From positions 1-64,000 of the forward strand of contig VGYC01000008.1 of assembly GCA_016873095.1 (NCBI GenBank): a stretch of DNA of 64,000 nucleotides, given 5' to 3'. The DNA comes from Planctomycetota bacterium. GTDB lineage: Bacteria; Planctomycetota; Planctomycetia; Gemmatales; Gemmataceae. Under the pieces are notes generated by a model. The model had not been told where the DNA came from. It did no database searches and saw only the letters and a list, made by a program, of their open reading frames with translations. The translations under genes and the position numbers were made by a program. Position 1 is the stretch's first letter, and each line of letters opens with the position of its first letter. Positions 25,385 through 33,777 of this stretch are shown here, in pieces.

Positions 25385-25779
25385 CGTTGTTGTTGTCTCC
25401 TGTCCGGTCCGGGGACCTCCTCCGCCGGCCCGGTGCGCATGCGGTTGTTCTGATCCACGAGAATGACTTTGGGCCGATGCTCGCGGACCTGGTTCTCCTC
25501 GAGCAACGTGAATGTTGCGATGATGACGAGGTCGCCCGGTTTGGCGAGATGCGCCGCTGCACCGTTGACACACACGACGCCGGAGCCGGCGGTTCCTTCC
25601 ATGGCATACGTCCGCAGCCGCGTGCCGCGCGTCACGTTCCAGACGTGGACCTCCTCGTTGGCGACAACATCCGCCGCCCGAAGCAGCTCGCTGTCAAGCG
25701 TGAGGCTGCCTTCATAATCAACGTCGGCGTCGGTCACGCGCGCCCGGTGAATCTTCGACTTGAGCATGAAACGCGCCAT
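25381..25779 (-). CDS. panD: Aspartate 1-decarboxylase PanD
   Basis: 132 residues. MLKSKIHRARVTDADVDYEGSLT is the PanD signature; the Gly-Ser bond is where the proenzyme cleaves itself to form the pyruvoyl cofactor. ASLVxNGAAA-type residues follow as VCVNGAAAHLAKPGDLVII. It makes beta-alanine from aspartate for pantothenate and CoA. The ATG at 25779 is preferred (four codons ahead of MLKSK). The C-terminus has a charged tail slightly longer than usual that overlaps the next gene's start. Pairing with an enolase-superfamily gene instead of panB or panC is unusual. Confidence 0.95.
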   Translation of the reverse strand: MARFMLKSKIHRARVTDADVDYEGSLTLDSELLRAADVVANEEVHVWNVTRGTRLRTYAMEGTAGSGVVCVNGAAAHLAKPGDLVIIATFTLLEENQVREHRPKVILVDQNNRMRTGPAEEVPGPDRRQQQR

Positions 25780-25808
25780 GCGCGTATTGTATTGGGGCAA
25801 GCGTCGCT

Positions 25809-25861
25809 GAAGCTCGCTCGGCGGTTTCGCGCGCGACCTCGCGCGCGAAAACCGCCGCGAG
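25809..25861. repeat. Dispersed palindromic element, copy 2 of 3 (best-preserved hairpin)
   Basis: A nearly perfect 22-bp stem around a 2-nt centre: the left arm includes CGGCGGTTTCGCGCGCGA and the right arm TCGCGCGCGAAAACCGCCG. It begins GAAGCTCGCTCGGCGG like the copies at 17574 and 48404 (inverted). It fills the gap between the ceramidase-like gene stop (25865) and panD. Confidence 0.75.
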
Positions 25862-25864
25862 CAT

Positions 25865-27373
25865 CTACAGTTTTTTGAGCATCGCCGCCGCCCGGTCCTC
25901 GAAAAGACGATGCCACTCGGGCGCCAGCAGACAGTCGCTGTCTTCCTGAGCGCCGCCGACGTTCTTGAGCTGCTGGGCGGTCGGCGCGTAGAAGATGTAA
26001 CCGTTGGTGTAGCCGGCGACGAATGTATGCTTGTGCGGCGAGTGCTTCTTGATGCTCAGGCCGATCGGCACGGTCAATTCGCCGGGGAAGGTGAGCAGCA
26101 CGAAGTCGCCGACGCGCAATCCCACCAGCTCGACGTCGATGGTCCGCTTGCCTGCGGCTGCGTTCCTGGCGTGGTGCTTGCGCAGCAGCGCCAGGTTGGT
26201 CTGCAGCCGGGTGAGCTGCTCCATCGTGTAGATGTTGTCGATGTAGGCTTTCATGTTTCTGCGGTTGTCAGCATCGAGCTTGTTCAGTTCCTCGCGGCCG
26301 AGCATCTTCTCGTGCAAGTAGCGATGCGACGAGTACGAGGGGAACTGCGGCGACAGCTGGTATTTCACGTACAGCGGCATGAATGTCTGGAAGCTGAGGC
26401 TGGTTCCTTGCAAGGAGCGGAGCAGCTTCGTTTGCTCGACCAGCATGCGGTCGATGCGCTGGGCAAGATCGGCCCGAGGCAGCGTGAGCATCTCGTTGAT
26501 GACTTTCAGCGGCACGCCGGGCGCCGTCTTGATCTTGTGTGCCGCACGCAGGGTGCTGAGGCCGAGCAGGTTGCCGAGCGTTTCGGCATCGCGCGGGCTG
26601 TGCGTCTCCTTGTAGCGAGCGGGGTTGATGTCGCCGGCGCAGCCCTGGACGAAGAGGGCAATCGCGCCGTCGCCCATGTTGTTCTCGATGACCCTGGAGG
26701 CAAAGCCGGTCATGTCGGCCGTGTTGCCGCCGCTGGGCACGCCCTGAATCGGATGGCAGGCAAAGTTGTAGACGACGGCCAGCGTCTTGCCGTCGTTCCT
26801 GTCCAGGCGCAGCACGCCGATGGTCGGATCGATCGGGCCGACCTCGGCAACCTCCTCGTCCGGCGGCAGCGAGTAGGCGTGGCGGACATCGACCTCCTTG
26901 CCGCTCTTGAGCTTGAGCCGGCGGTTCTCCATGACACGGTCCTCGAAGCCGACGCCGACGCCGGCACGGACAGGAACCAGCTTCTTTGCGGCGGCCTCCA
27001 CGGCCCGGAAGGTCCGCTCCTCGATGTCCGAACAGACCACGCCGTGGCAATGGCTGGCGTTGATCAGGACGCCTGCCGGCTCGATGCCGAGCTCTTTCTT
27101 GATGCGGGCACGGACCTTGGCCAGGAAATCGTTGCGGATGGAGCCGATCTCGGCGATGGCGACGGCATCCACCGTGACGATCACCGCTGTCGTGGCCCCG
27201 CTCTTGAGGACCAGCGCTTTCACGTAGAGGGGATCATTGACCGGCCCGGCCTCGGTGTTGGTGATGTCCACCTTGGCGGCGCCGGCAAGCAACGGCTGGA
27301 CCGCCGGCCTGGCCCCTCCGGCGGCACTGGACAATCCGGACGCAAGGAGCGAAAGCACAAGAAAGCAACGCAC
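25865..27373 (-). CDS. Secreted neutral/alkaline ceramidase-like hydrolase
   Basis: 502 residues with a signal peptide ending near ARPA. The protein matches the neutral ceramidase N-terminal-domain family often called neutral/alkaline non-lysosomal ceramidase-like. Visible hallmarks are a zinc-type ASHCHG, NFACHPIQGVPSGG and FVQGCAGDINPARY, which correspond to metal and oxyanion segments, and a C-terminal FPGELTVPIG. It may release fatty acid from a sphingolipid or act on another amide; planctomycetes carry many such proteins with unproven substrates. Between it and panD lies a strong palindrome. The ribosome-binding site is GGAGATACC just ahead of the ATG. Confidence 0.85.
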   Translation of the reverse strand: MRCFLVLSLLASGLSSAAGGARPAVQPLLAGAAKVDITNTEAGPVNDPLYVKALVLKSGATTAVIVTVDAVAIAEIGSIRNDFLAKVRARIKKELGIEPAGVLINASHCHGVVCSDIEERTFRAVEAAAKKLVPVRAGVGVGFEDRVMENRRLKLKSGKEVDVRHAYSLPPDEEVAEVGPIDPTIGVLRLDRNDGKTLAVVYNFACHPIQGVPSGGNTADMTGFASRVIENNMGDGAIALFVQGCAGDINPARYKETHSPRDAETLGNLLGLSTLRAAHKIKTAPGVPLKVINEMLTLPRADLAQRIDRMLVEQTKLLRSLQGTSLSFQTFMPLYVKYQLSPQFPSYSSHRYLHEKMLGREELNKLDADNRRNMKAYIDNIYTMEQLTRLQTNLALLRKHHARNAAAGKRTIDVELVGLRVGDFVLLTFPGELTVPIGLSIKKHSPHKHTFVAGYTNGYIFYAPTAQQLKNVGGAQEDSDCLLAPEWHRLFEDRAAAMLKKL

Positions 27374-27493
27374 GATGGTATCTCCGCTGGTTGGGGTGGA
27401 TGAAATAAACGCGAGCCGCCGCTTCGTACAGTATCGAAACCGCAGCCGATGGGCTCGTCGCGCATGACCGCGTCAATGTGAGCCATCAAGCGG

Positions 27494-28597
27494 CTACGCG
27501 ATTTCCAGCACGGGCTTGCCCAGCACTTCCGGGCGCGGCACGATGCCCAGACCCGGCGCGGTGGACGCCGCCATCCGGCCATGCACGCGCCGCGGCGCTC
27601 CCTCGGCCGTGCTGACGGTGACGTAGCTGTTGAAATCCGTGGCCGTGAAAAGCAACTCCGGCGGCGTCGAATGCGCCAGGTGGGCGATGGCCGCCGTGGT
27701 GATGTCGCCGCCCCCGCTATCCTCGATGGTCATGGCGATGCCGAGCGACGCGCACAGGTCACGCGCCTGGCGGGCCCGCGTCAGCCCGCCGAACTTGCTG
27801 ATCTTGATGTTGACCACGTCCATGGCCAGGTCGCGCCGCCCTTGCAGGATCATGCCGATGGAATCGATGACCTCGTCCAGTACGAACGGATGATCCGTGT
27901 GCCGGCGGATGGTCAAGCACTCCTCGTAGCTTGCACAGGGTTGCTCGATGTACACATCCACGTCGCGGACGGCGCGGACGACGCGCAGGGCGTCGTGCAT
28001 CAGCCAGCCGGTGTTGGCGTCGGCGATGAGGCGGTCGCCGGGCGTGAGCTTTTCGCGGACGGCAAAGATGCGGGCAATGTCCTCGCCCGGCTCGCCGCCG
28101 ACTTTCAGCTGGAAGCGCGTGTAGCCTTCGGCGCGGTAGCCGGCGACCTTGTTGGCCATCGCCTCCGGGGATTCCTGCGAGATGGCCCGATACAGGTGAA
28201 AGTCGTCGCCATACCGGCCGCCGAGCAAGACGCACACCGGCTGCTGCGCGACCTTGCCGAGGATGTCCCAGCAGGCCATGTCGATGGCCGACTTGACGTA
28301 GGGATGTCCCTTCAAGGCCGCGTCCATCCGCCGATTCAGCTTTTCGAGCTGCGTCGGGTCCTCGCCAAGCAGATGCGGCCCAAGCTCGCTGATCCCGGTC
28401 CGGCAACCGGCGCCGTACGCGGCAAGATAGAACGGCCCCAGCGGACAGACCTCGCCATGGCCGACAACGCCAACGTCCGTGTCGATGCGGACAATCGTGC
28501 TATCGAAGACATTGACGGACTTGCCGCCTGACCACTTGTAGCTGCCTTCGTGGAGCGGCAGATTGACCTGGTAGGCGGTGATGCGCGTGATCTTCAT
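27494..28597 (-). CDS. Enolase-superfamily dehydratase/epimerase (muconate lactonizing-like)
   Basis: 367 residues. The capping domain contains [16 protein letters not shown]. The barrel carries FQLKVGG (first catalytic Lys of the muconate lactonizing subgroup), IADANTGW (Asp), IEQPC (Glu), VLDEVID (Asp-Glu) and [10 protein letters not shown] (second Lys). This two-lysine set is typical of dipeptide epimerases and cis-3-hydroxyproline dehydratases. It is therefore of a different subgroup from the enzyme at 24269. Cytoplasmic. It is upstream of the ceramidase-like gene on the same strand. Confidence 0.88.
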   Translation of the reverse strand: MKITRITAYQVNLPLHEGSYKWSGGKSVNVFDSTIVRIDTDVGVVGHGEVCPLGPFYLAAYGAGCRTGISELGPHLLGEDPTQLEKLNRRMDAALKGHPYVKSAIDMACWDILGKVAQQPVCVLLGGRYGDDFHLYRAISQESPEAMANKVAGYRAEGYTRFQLKVGGEPGEDIARIFAVREKLTPGDRLIADANTGWLMHDALRVVRAVRDVDVYIEQPCASYEECLTIRRHTDHPFVLDEVIDSIGMILQGRRDLAMDVVNIKISKFGGLTRARQARDLCASLGIAMTIEDSGGGDITTAAIAHLAHSTPPELLFTATDFNSYVTVSTAEGAPRRVHGRMAASTAPGLGIVPRPEVLGKPVLEIA

Positions 28598-28659
28598 CGT
28601 GATGACTCACATGCTGAAGGGGAGCGGCGGGTCGTCCTCGGCAAGTCGGCCAGTCGTTG

Positions 28660-29358
28660 TCATTCGCCTGCAGGTTTCCCCAGCACTTGCCGCAACCACT
28701 CGCGGAACGCGCGCATTGCCGACAGGTAATCCGTGCTGCCATTCGGATCAACAAATCGTGCCAGGTCCGCGAGGGGCACTTCGGAAAAGAACCGGCTGCG
28801 CTCCTGGACCTGGTAGGTCCCGTCAGCCTGGAAACACAGCACACGAATCACGCTCCCATCGAAAGTCCAGACTTCGGGAACACGGAGCGCGGCCAGGATC
28901 GCCAGCCGGTCCAGCAGGCTGCGCGATACTTCAATTTCGAGAAACAGGTCCGGCGGCGGATCGACATCCGGGTCCCAGGTCAGCCTGCGGCGCATATGTG
29001 CTTCGTGCTCGATCCAGAAGCATTCATCCCCCTCCAAACCGCGATGCAGGTCGGCCTGTTGAAAGGTCATGTTCCCACCCGGAGCGATCGGACGATTCAG
29101 CTCCTCGGCGATGATCTCGATTATCCGGTTCCACCATTTCTTGTAGAATTCGTGTGCGCGCGAGGTGGTCATGAACTCGAGACTCCCACGATCATAGGTG
29201 AGCCGCAACGCTGGCCGGTCGGCAAGGGCGGCGCCGATGGCTACATAGCTGTCCCAGTTCACGTCCGGCAGCAGCAAGTGCTGTTCCGCGGGCGCGGCCC
29301 GCTCTGGTTGTGTTGGCTGCGCTCGCGCCTCCGGCAGCTTGGTCGCCACTGCTGTCAT
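28660..29358 (-). CDS. Uma2 family (DUF820) restriction-endonuclease-fold protein
   Basis: 232 residues. The Uma2 core is clear: LRLTYDRGSLEFMTTSRAHE, then EGDECFWIEHE and PPPDLFLEIEVSRS (the PD...ExE-type part of a PD-(D/E)XK nuclease fold), then VPEVWTFDG. Members occur in dozens of copies in planctomycetes and cyanobacteria; whether they cut nucleic acid is not established. The ATG at 29358 has GAGAGAG 6 nt upstream. Longer in-frame extensions lack any signal. The 209 bp between this gene and the WD40 gene hold nothing I recognise. Confidence 0.88.
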   Translation of the reverse strand: MTAVATKLPEARAQPTQPERAAPAEQHLLLPDVNWDSYVAIGAALADRPALRLTYDRGSLEFMTTSRAHEFYKKWWNRIIEIIAEELNRPIAPGGNMTFQQADLHRGLEGDECFWIEHEAHMRRRLTWDPDVDPPPDLFLEIEVSRSLLDRLAILAALRVPEVWTFDGSVIRVLCFQADGTYQVQERSRFFSEVPLADLARFVDPNGSTDYLSAMRAFREWLRQVLGKPAGE

Positions 29359-29567
29359 GCTTGCTCTCTCAAATCCGGCTTTTACGGGCGTGCCCGATGC
29401 CGCATATTGGATTATAAAGCTGCCCGCGCGAAAGTACGACGACAATGCTGCCGGACCGCTGCGTGCATCCTGGTCTTCGGACGTGGCCATCGGCGGCGTG
29501 CGAGCGGCCAGCGACAAATTCGATTCGGGCGCACTGTGCGTGATGCTTCCGGAGCCGTTTCGGGCTG

Positions 29568-30758
29568 CTATTTCACCTCTGGTGGCTTCGTATCCTTTGC
29601 AATTTCCAGGTTTGGCCTGCTTGCTTGGGGAAGGGGCAGGCGGAAAATGAAGACATGGCCCAGGTTGGTGGCAGCTGCCAGGTGCGTTCCCTCCGGCGTG
29701 AACAAGAGTTGATGGATTTCCATTCCCTTGGGACCAACTGCTATGTGATGCAACTCCTGCCTGGTGATACGGTCGAAAACCTTGATGAAGTTGTCGTCGC
29801 CGGCCGAGGCGATGACCTTGCCGTCCGCGTTGAAGGCGACCGTGCGAATCCTCCTGCTGTGCCCGCCGAACTGGTGAATCTCCTTGTCGTTTGGCAGGTC
29901 CCAGAGCGTGAAGTGGTAACCGGGGGACGTCACCGTTACCAGTTCCCGCGCATCCGGGGCAAACTTGAGGAAAGTACAGGTCCCGTCCACGCTCAGGGTC
30001 CGTGGCTTGACTCCCTTGACCTTGACGAATGGAAGTGGGTACAAGATTACCCGGCCCTTTGAGGAAGCGGATATCAACGTCTTGTTATCGGGGCTCACGT
30101 CGATGGCCTCGGCACTGACACTCGGCCCGGCCGAGCTGAACGATTGCTTGGTCTGGGTCTTGAATAGCCTGATGGATGACTTGTTCAGATGCTGAACCAT
30201 CCAGAACAGATCGGAGTCGGGGCTGAAGCCGAGGGCCTTGATCGTGCCTTTCGTCGGGTTCGGCATCAGGATCGTCCCCTTTTTGGGATTGGCGAGGTCA
30301 AAAAAGGCGACATTGTCGTTGCCGTCGTTCCAGGCCAGGAGATTGCCGGTGGTATTGAGGTCCACGGCGAATTCGGCCGGGAGGTTCTTGGGGAGCAGCT
30401 CGGAAAAGCGGCTCAGCTCCTTGCCGGTGGACAGGTCCCAGACGGCGACATCCCGGCCGTCGAGGCTGGTCAACGTCTTGCCGTCGGCGCTGATGCCGAT
30501 CTGCAGCACGGATGGCACGCCTTTGCCGATGCTCCTCTTGGGAACCGTGGCCGTGTCGCTGTGCAGCACGGCCACGAGATACTGCGACATCTTGCCGGGA
30601 TCGCCGCCGCCGGCGAGCGACTTGTCCGCATCAACAATGTCCTCCGCCTTGAGCTGATCGGCCGGCACGCCGCGTGCCGGCACGACGGGAGACGGCGTGC
30701 GCTCACCATCGGCACTCCTGTTCAGGAACAAGACGACGGCAACGATCAACGCCAGCAT
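29568..30758 (-). CDS. Membrane-anchored WD40-repeat part, probably the displaced C-terminal half of the adjacent kinase
   Basis: 396 residues from the first ATG in frame. The segment starts inside a hydrophobic stretch (MLALIVAVVLFLNRS). Read upstream in the same frame it continues sensibly as PAPSSRKSRQWLVAAAASG, completing a transmembrane helix. The rest is a WD40-type propeller (repeats such as IRTVAFNADGKVIASAGDDNFIKVFDR). In planctomycetes this layout follows a kinase domain in one chain. Here the kinase at 30703-32031 ends in another frame and overlaps by 56 bp. So this is probably the sensor half of one frameshifted gene, or it is reached by coupling or frameshifting. Confidence 0.75.
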   Translation of the reverse strand: MLALIVAVVLFLNRSADGERTPSPVVPARGVPADQLKAEDIVDADKSLAGGGDPGKMSQYLVAVLHSDTATVPKRSIGKGVPSVLQIGISADGKTLTSLDGRDVAVWDLSTGKELSRFSELLPKNLPAEFAVDLNTTGNLLAWNDGNDNVAFFDLANPKKGTILMPNPTKGTIKALGFSPDSDLFWMVQHLNKSSIRLFKTQTKQSFSSAGPSVSAEAIDVSPDNKTLISASSKGRVILYPLPFVKVKGVKPRTLSVDGTCTFLKFAPDARELVTVTSPGYHFTLWDLPNDKEIHQFGGHSRRIRTVAFNADGKVIASAGDDNFIKVFDRITRQELHHIAVGPKGMEIHQLLFTPEGTHLAAATNLGHVFIFRLPLPQASRPNLEIAKDTKPPEVK

Positions 30759-32031
30759 ACCACTGGCAGCCGCCGCGACAAGCCACTGCCTGGATTTGCG
30801 GCTGGACGGCGCGGGCGGATTCCGGGCGTTCGTGCGGCCGCTTCTTCAGCAATGCTTCAATGAGATCGGACAACGCGGCCGGGACCTTCGGGTTTCGAGA
30901 GCGCGGCGACGGCGGCTGATGGGTTGCCACCGCCATCAGCGTGGAAATCGTGTCCGTTCCCTTGAACGGCAAGTCGCCGGTGCACATGCGATACAGGACG
31001 CAGCCCAGGCTGAACAGGTCGCAGCGGGCATCGACCTCCTTGCCGGCCGCCTGTTCCGGCGCCATGTACGCCGGCGTGCCGATGATAGCGCCCTGCTGCG
31101 TGAGCTGCGATTCCTTGCCGGCCGCACGGGCCAGGCCGAAATCCAGAATCTTGACGCGGCGAAACGCTGTCAGCGAACAGTGCTCAGCGCTCAGCTTGCC
31201 GCTTGACTTGCCTTCGGCGTGGCTGAGGGCCGACCGCTGATGGCTGGCGGCCTCCAGCCAGATATTCCCGGGCTTGATGTCGCGATGGATCATGCCGACC
31301 TCGTGGGCGGCTTCCAGCGCCAGCGCCACTTCCTTGCCGATGCGGATGATGTCGGCAACGGGAAGAATCTGGTCGCGCTTGAGCCGTTCGTCGAGCGGCT
31401 CGCCGGCCAGGAACTCCATGGCCAGGAACGGGGCGCCCCGGTCCTCGCCGACCTGATGGATGGTGACGATATGATCGTGCTTGATGGCGGCGGCGGACCG
31501 GGCCTCACGCTTGAAGCGCTCGCGGGCCGATGCGCTGGCGGCCAGCGACGGCAGCATGGCCTTGATCGCCACCAGCCTTTGCAGGCTCAGATCCTCCGCC
31601 TTGAAGACGACGCCCATGCCGCCGGCGCCCAGCACGCTCAGCACGCGATACGAGCCCAGCCGGCCGATCTCGCCCGGCCCTGCCGGCGGCGCCAGGAAAT
31701 CCGTCAGCTCCGCGGGATACTCCGCAGGCGGCTCGCCTCCGGAATCATCGTCAAGCGTCTGTTGCGACGGCTCGACTTCCAGGTCGACGCGGCCAGCGTC
31801 CGGCGGCATTGTGGGGCCTTCCGGATCGGAACTTTCGGGCGCTGGCATGGGAACCGGCGTGCGCTTGCTGCCGCCGGACAACACCGGCGACCTCGTCGTG
31901 CCTGCGGCAGCGGGCGGCACGGGCGGCACGGGGACTGCCTGCCCGCACTCCGGGCATTTCACCTTCTTGCCCGCCAGATCGTCCTTAACCCTGAGCGGCT
32001 TGCCGCACTGCTGGCATTCACAGGCGATCAT
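30703..32031 (-). CDS. Ser/Thr protein kinase with N-terminal zinc-ribbon, cut off before its transmembrane segment
   Basis: 442 residues. C6-X2-C9 and C26-X2-C29 form a zinc-ribbon-like head. The kinase core has GAGGMGVVF (glycine loop), VAIKAM (Lys), MIHRDIKPGN (catalytic loop), ILDFGLAR (Mg loop) and GTPAYMAPEQ. An unusual insert of about 28 residues separates the catalytic loop from DFG. The kinase fold ends with RPHERPESARAV, after which the frame runs into a nonsense-looking Cys-rich tail (QAVACRGGCQWYAGVD). The alternative frame supplies a transmembrane helix and WD40 repeats. The change lies at about 30800-30835. It starts 3 bp after the DUF1080 gene, so the two share a transcript. 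Confidence 0.85.
   Translation of the reverse strand: MIACECQQCGKPLRVKDDLAGKKVKCPECGQAVPVPPVPPAAAGTTRSPVLSGGSKRTPVPMPAPESSDPEGPTMPPDAGRVDLEVEPSQQTLDDDSGGEPPAEYPAELTDFLAPPAGPGEIGRLGSYRVLSVLGAGGMGVVFKAEDLSLQRLVAIKAMLPSLAASASARERFKREARSAAAIKHDHIVTIHQVGEDRGAPFLAMEFLAGEPLDERLKRDQILPVADIIRIGKEVALALEAAHEVGMIHRDIKPGNIWLEAASHQRSALSHAEGKSSGKLSAEHCSLTAFRRVKILDFGLARAAGKESQLTQQGAIIGTPAYMAPEQAAGKEVDARCDLFSLGCVLYRMCTGDLPFKGTDTISTLMAVATHQPPSPRSRNPKVPAALSDLIEALLKKRPHERPESARAVQPQIQAVACRGGCQWYAGVDRCRRLVPEQECRW
31160..31247 (-). repeat. Repeat-like in-frame insertion in the kinase catalytic core
   Basis: About 85 bp separate the codons for HRDIKPGNIWLE from those for VKILDFG, where family members have only a few. 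On the minus strand the inserted DNA includes heptamers of the pattern CTGAGCG and CTGTTCG, related in shape to the (GTTCAGT)n array at 57941. It encodes a Ser/His-rich stretch without predicted structure. Confidence 0.4.
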
Positions 32032-32034
32032 GCG

Positions 32035-32664
32035 TCACAGTGGTTTGAGATAGATGTTCTTGAACTCGACCTTGAAGTTATAGCTCTGCAAGCCGATGTG
32101 TCCGGTTTTTCGCATGATCCCCGGGTGCCGCTTGGCATGTTCCTTGTACCTGTCGAGATCGGCGTCCACCAGCTTGGTCCCGTTCAGCTCGATGAGGATT
32201 TCGCGCCCCTTGGCGACGATGCGCATGGCATTCCACTGTCCATGCGGCTTGGTGACGATCTTGGCAGCCGGCACCACGTCGTAGATGGAGCCCGTTTGCT
32301 GCACCGGGCGGAGCTTCTGGTCCTTCCAGTTGTCGTCGTCAAGGAGCTGGATCTCCATGCCCTGGTAGGCGGGGTCGCCCTGCAGCGGGGCGCGCAGGCC
32401 GACGCCGCTGTTGCCCATCTTCGGCATCTTGAACTCGAGGCGCAGCTCGTAGTCGGCGTACTGCTTCTCGGTCATGAGCCAGCCGCCGCCGCCGCCCTTG
32501 ACGTACAGGATGCCGTCCTCAACGCCCCACACCTTCATGTCGCCGGTTGCCTTCCAGCCGGACAGGTCCTTGCCGTTGAACAGCGGCTCGAAACCCTTGG
32601 GAGCGTCGGCGGTCAGCGATGAGGTCAGCAACGTCGCAACGGCAAGGACAAGACAGGAACGCAT
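32035..32664 (-). CDS. Secreted DUF1080 (3-keto-disaccharide hydrolase-like) protein
   Basis: 209 residues with a signal peptide ending near LTADA. The DUF1080 pattern is complete: GFEPLFNGKDLSGWK, WLMTEKQYADYELRLEFK, NSGVGLRAP, YQGMEIQLLDD and the final GHIGLQSYNFKVEFKNIYLKPL. This jelly-roll fold is related to family 16 glycosidases and is annotated as 3-keto-disaccharide hydrolase-like. It occurs in very many copies in planctomycetes. Only 3 bp separate its stop from the kinase start. That physical link between a sugar-active exported protein and a sensor kinase is noteworthy. Confidence 0.9.
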   Translation of the reverse strand: MRSCLVLAVATLLTSSLTADAPKGFEPLFNGKDLSGWKATGDMKVWGVEDGILYVKGGGGGWLMTEKQYADYELRLEFKMPKMGNSGVGLRAPLQGDPAYQGMEIQLLDDDNWKDQKLRPVQQTGSIYDVVPAAKIVTKPHGQWNAMRIVAKGREILIELNGTKLVDADLDRYKEHAKRHPGIMRKTGHIGLQSYNFKVEFKNIYLKPL

Positions 32665-33087
32665 GGATGCTTCTCCTTGTGACGAAGGATTCGGACTCGG
32701 AACTGCGGCGAGTAACTATTCGATAACCTTGGAAAAGGATCGCTTGGATCGCGTTTTGCACACAGGCCACGGCTGCCACGCCCGGCTTTGCGTGGGCACG
32801 GCACACTCAGCTTACTTCACGGTAGGATTCTTCGCCACCCCAGCACGGTGCAGGCGAGTTTCTTGCGTTCAGCAGATATTTCATTCACGCGGACTTTCGA
32901 CCCGCGAAGTTGCCAGTGGCCTCGTCCTGCGGTACGAATTGTGCAGCATCAGGTTGTTCTGAACGGTCGTTACCATTGACCCTCAGACCCAGTTCTCTTC
33001 GTCCTTGTAGACTTCTGGTTAAAGAAAAAGATTCAGGATGGAGACGATCGGCCGCAAGAAGCATTTTATCGTATATGGGCCCTGACA
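32665..33087. other. Intergenic region between divergent DUF1080 and sigma factor genes
   Basis: 423 bp without a convincing gene. A hairpin at 32774-32798 pairs TGCCACGC with GCGTGGGCA (one bulge). AGGAGAAG lies just before the DUF1080 start. No strong -35/-10 pair stands out for the sigma factor gene, so its promoter may use an alternative sigma factor, possibly itself. Confidence 0.5.
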
Positions 33088-33723
33088 ATGACGGATGAGA
33101 CCAGCGAAGTGACCGAGCTGTTGCAGCATGCGGCCGCGGGCGATGCGCGAGCCCAGGAGGAGCTGTTTTCGCGCTACCGGGATCGGCTGAAGCGGATGGT
33201 CCATCTGCGTCTGAGCCGACGGCTTCAGGGACGCGTCGATGACTCGGACATCCTGCAAGAGGCGTATCTGGATGTCTGCCAGAAACTTAAGGACTATGTG
33301 CAGGCGCCGGGCTTGCCGTTCTTTCTCTGGCTCCGGCACATGACTGGCCTCAAGCTGGCAGAGGTGCACCGCCGTCACCTGGGGACGCAAATGCGCGATG
33401 CTGACCGGGAGGTGTCGCTGCATCGAGGGGGCTTGCCCGACGCCGATTCCGTTTCCCTTGTGGCCCAGTTGCTGGGAAAGCTCACCACGCCGTCGCAGGC
33501 TGCCATCAAAGCGGAGCTGCGACTCCAGGTGCAAGGTGCTCTCAACAGCATGGATCCCATTGACCGCGAGGTGCTGGCTCTGAAGCACTTCGAGCAGCTC
33601 AGCACCAGCGAGATCGCCGAAGTGCTAGGGATGTCCAAGGCCGGCGCGGGCAGCCGATATTTGCGCGCTATCAAAAGGCTGCGGGAGATTCTGTCGCGCA
33701 TTCCCGGCTTCGGGGAACTATGA
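33088..33723 (+). CDS. Sigma-70 family (ECF-type) RNA polymerase sigma factor
   Basis: 211 residues. Region 2 is visible as ARAQEELFSRYRDRLKRMVHLRLSRRL with DSDILQEAYLDV. Region 4 follows as MDPIDREVLALKHFEQLSTSEIAEVLGMSKAGAGSRYLRAIKRLR, a helix-turn-helix for the -35 element. The spacing and the short linker fit the planctomycete ECF group whose genes sit beside Ser/Thr kinases. It has no anti-sigma gene; the kinase 55 bp downstream probably controls it by phosphorylation. That is inference from gene order. The ATG at 33088 lacks a clear ribosome-binding site. Confidence 0.9.
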   Translation: MTDETSEVTELLQHAAAGDARAQEELFSRYRDRLKRMVHLRLSRRLQGRVDDSDILQEAYLDVCQKLKDYVQAPGLPFFLWLRHMTGLKLAEVHRRHLGTQMRDADREVSLHRGGLPDADSVSLVAQLLGKLTTPSQAAIKAELRLQVQGALNSMDPIDREVLALKHFEQLSTSEIAEVLGMSKAGAGSRYLRAIKRLREILSRIPGFGEL

Positions 33724-33725
33724 TC

Positions 33726-33763
33726 GTAGCCACAAGCTGCCAGCTTGTGAGCTGACTGAGCTA
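33726..33763. repeat. Nested palindrome between sigma factor and kinase genes
   Basis: CACAAGCTG (33731-33739) and CAGCTTGTG (33741-33749) form a 9-bp palindrome. An outer GTAGC (33726-33730) can pair with GCTAC (33759-33763). A near-identical palindrome, GACAAGCTG...CAGCTTGTC, lies at 59266-59284. It could fold in the shared sigma-kinase mRNA. Confidence 0.5.
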
Positions 33764-33777
33764 CGCGGGAGGTTGCC

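Noticed and set aside
25910-27403. A 497-codon plus-strand frame
   Set aside because: Exact shadow of the ceramidase-like gene, which has a signal peptide and conserved motifs.
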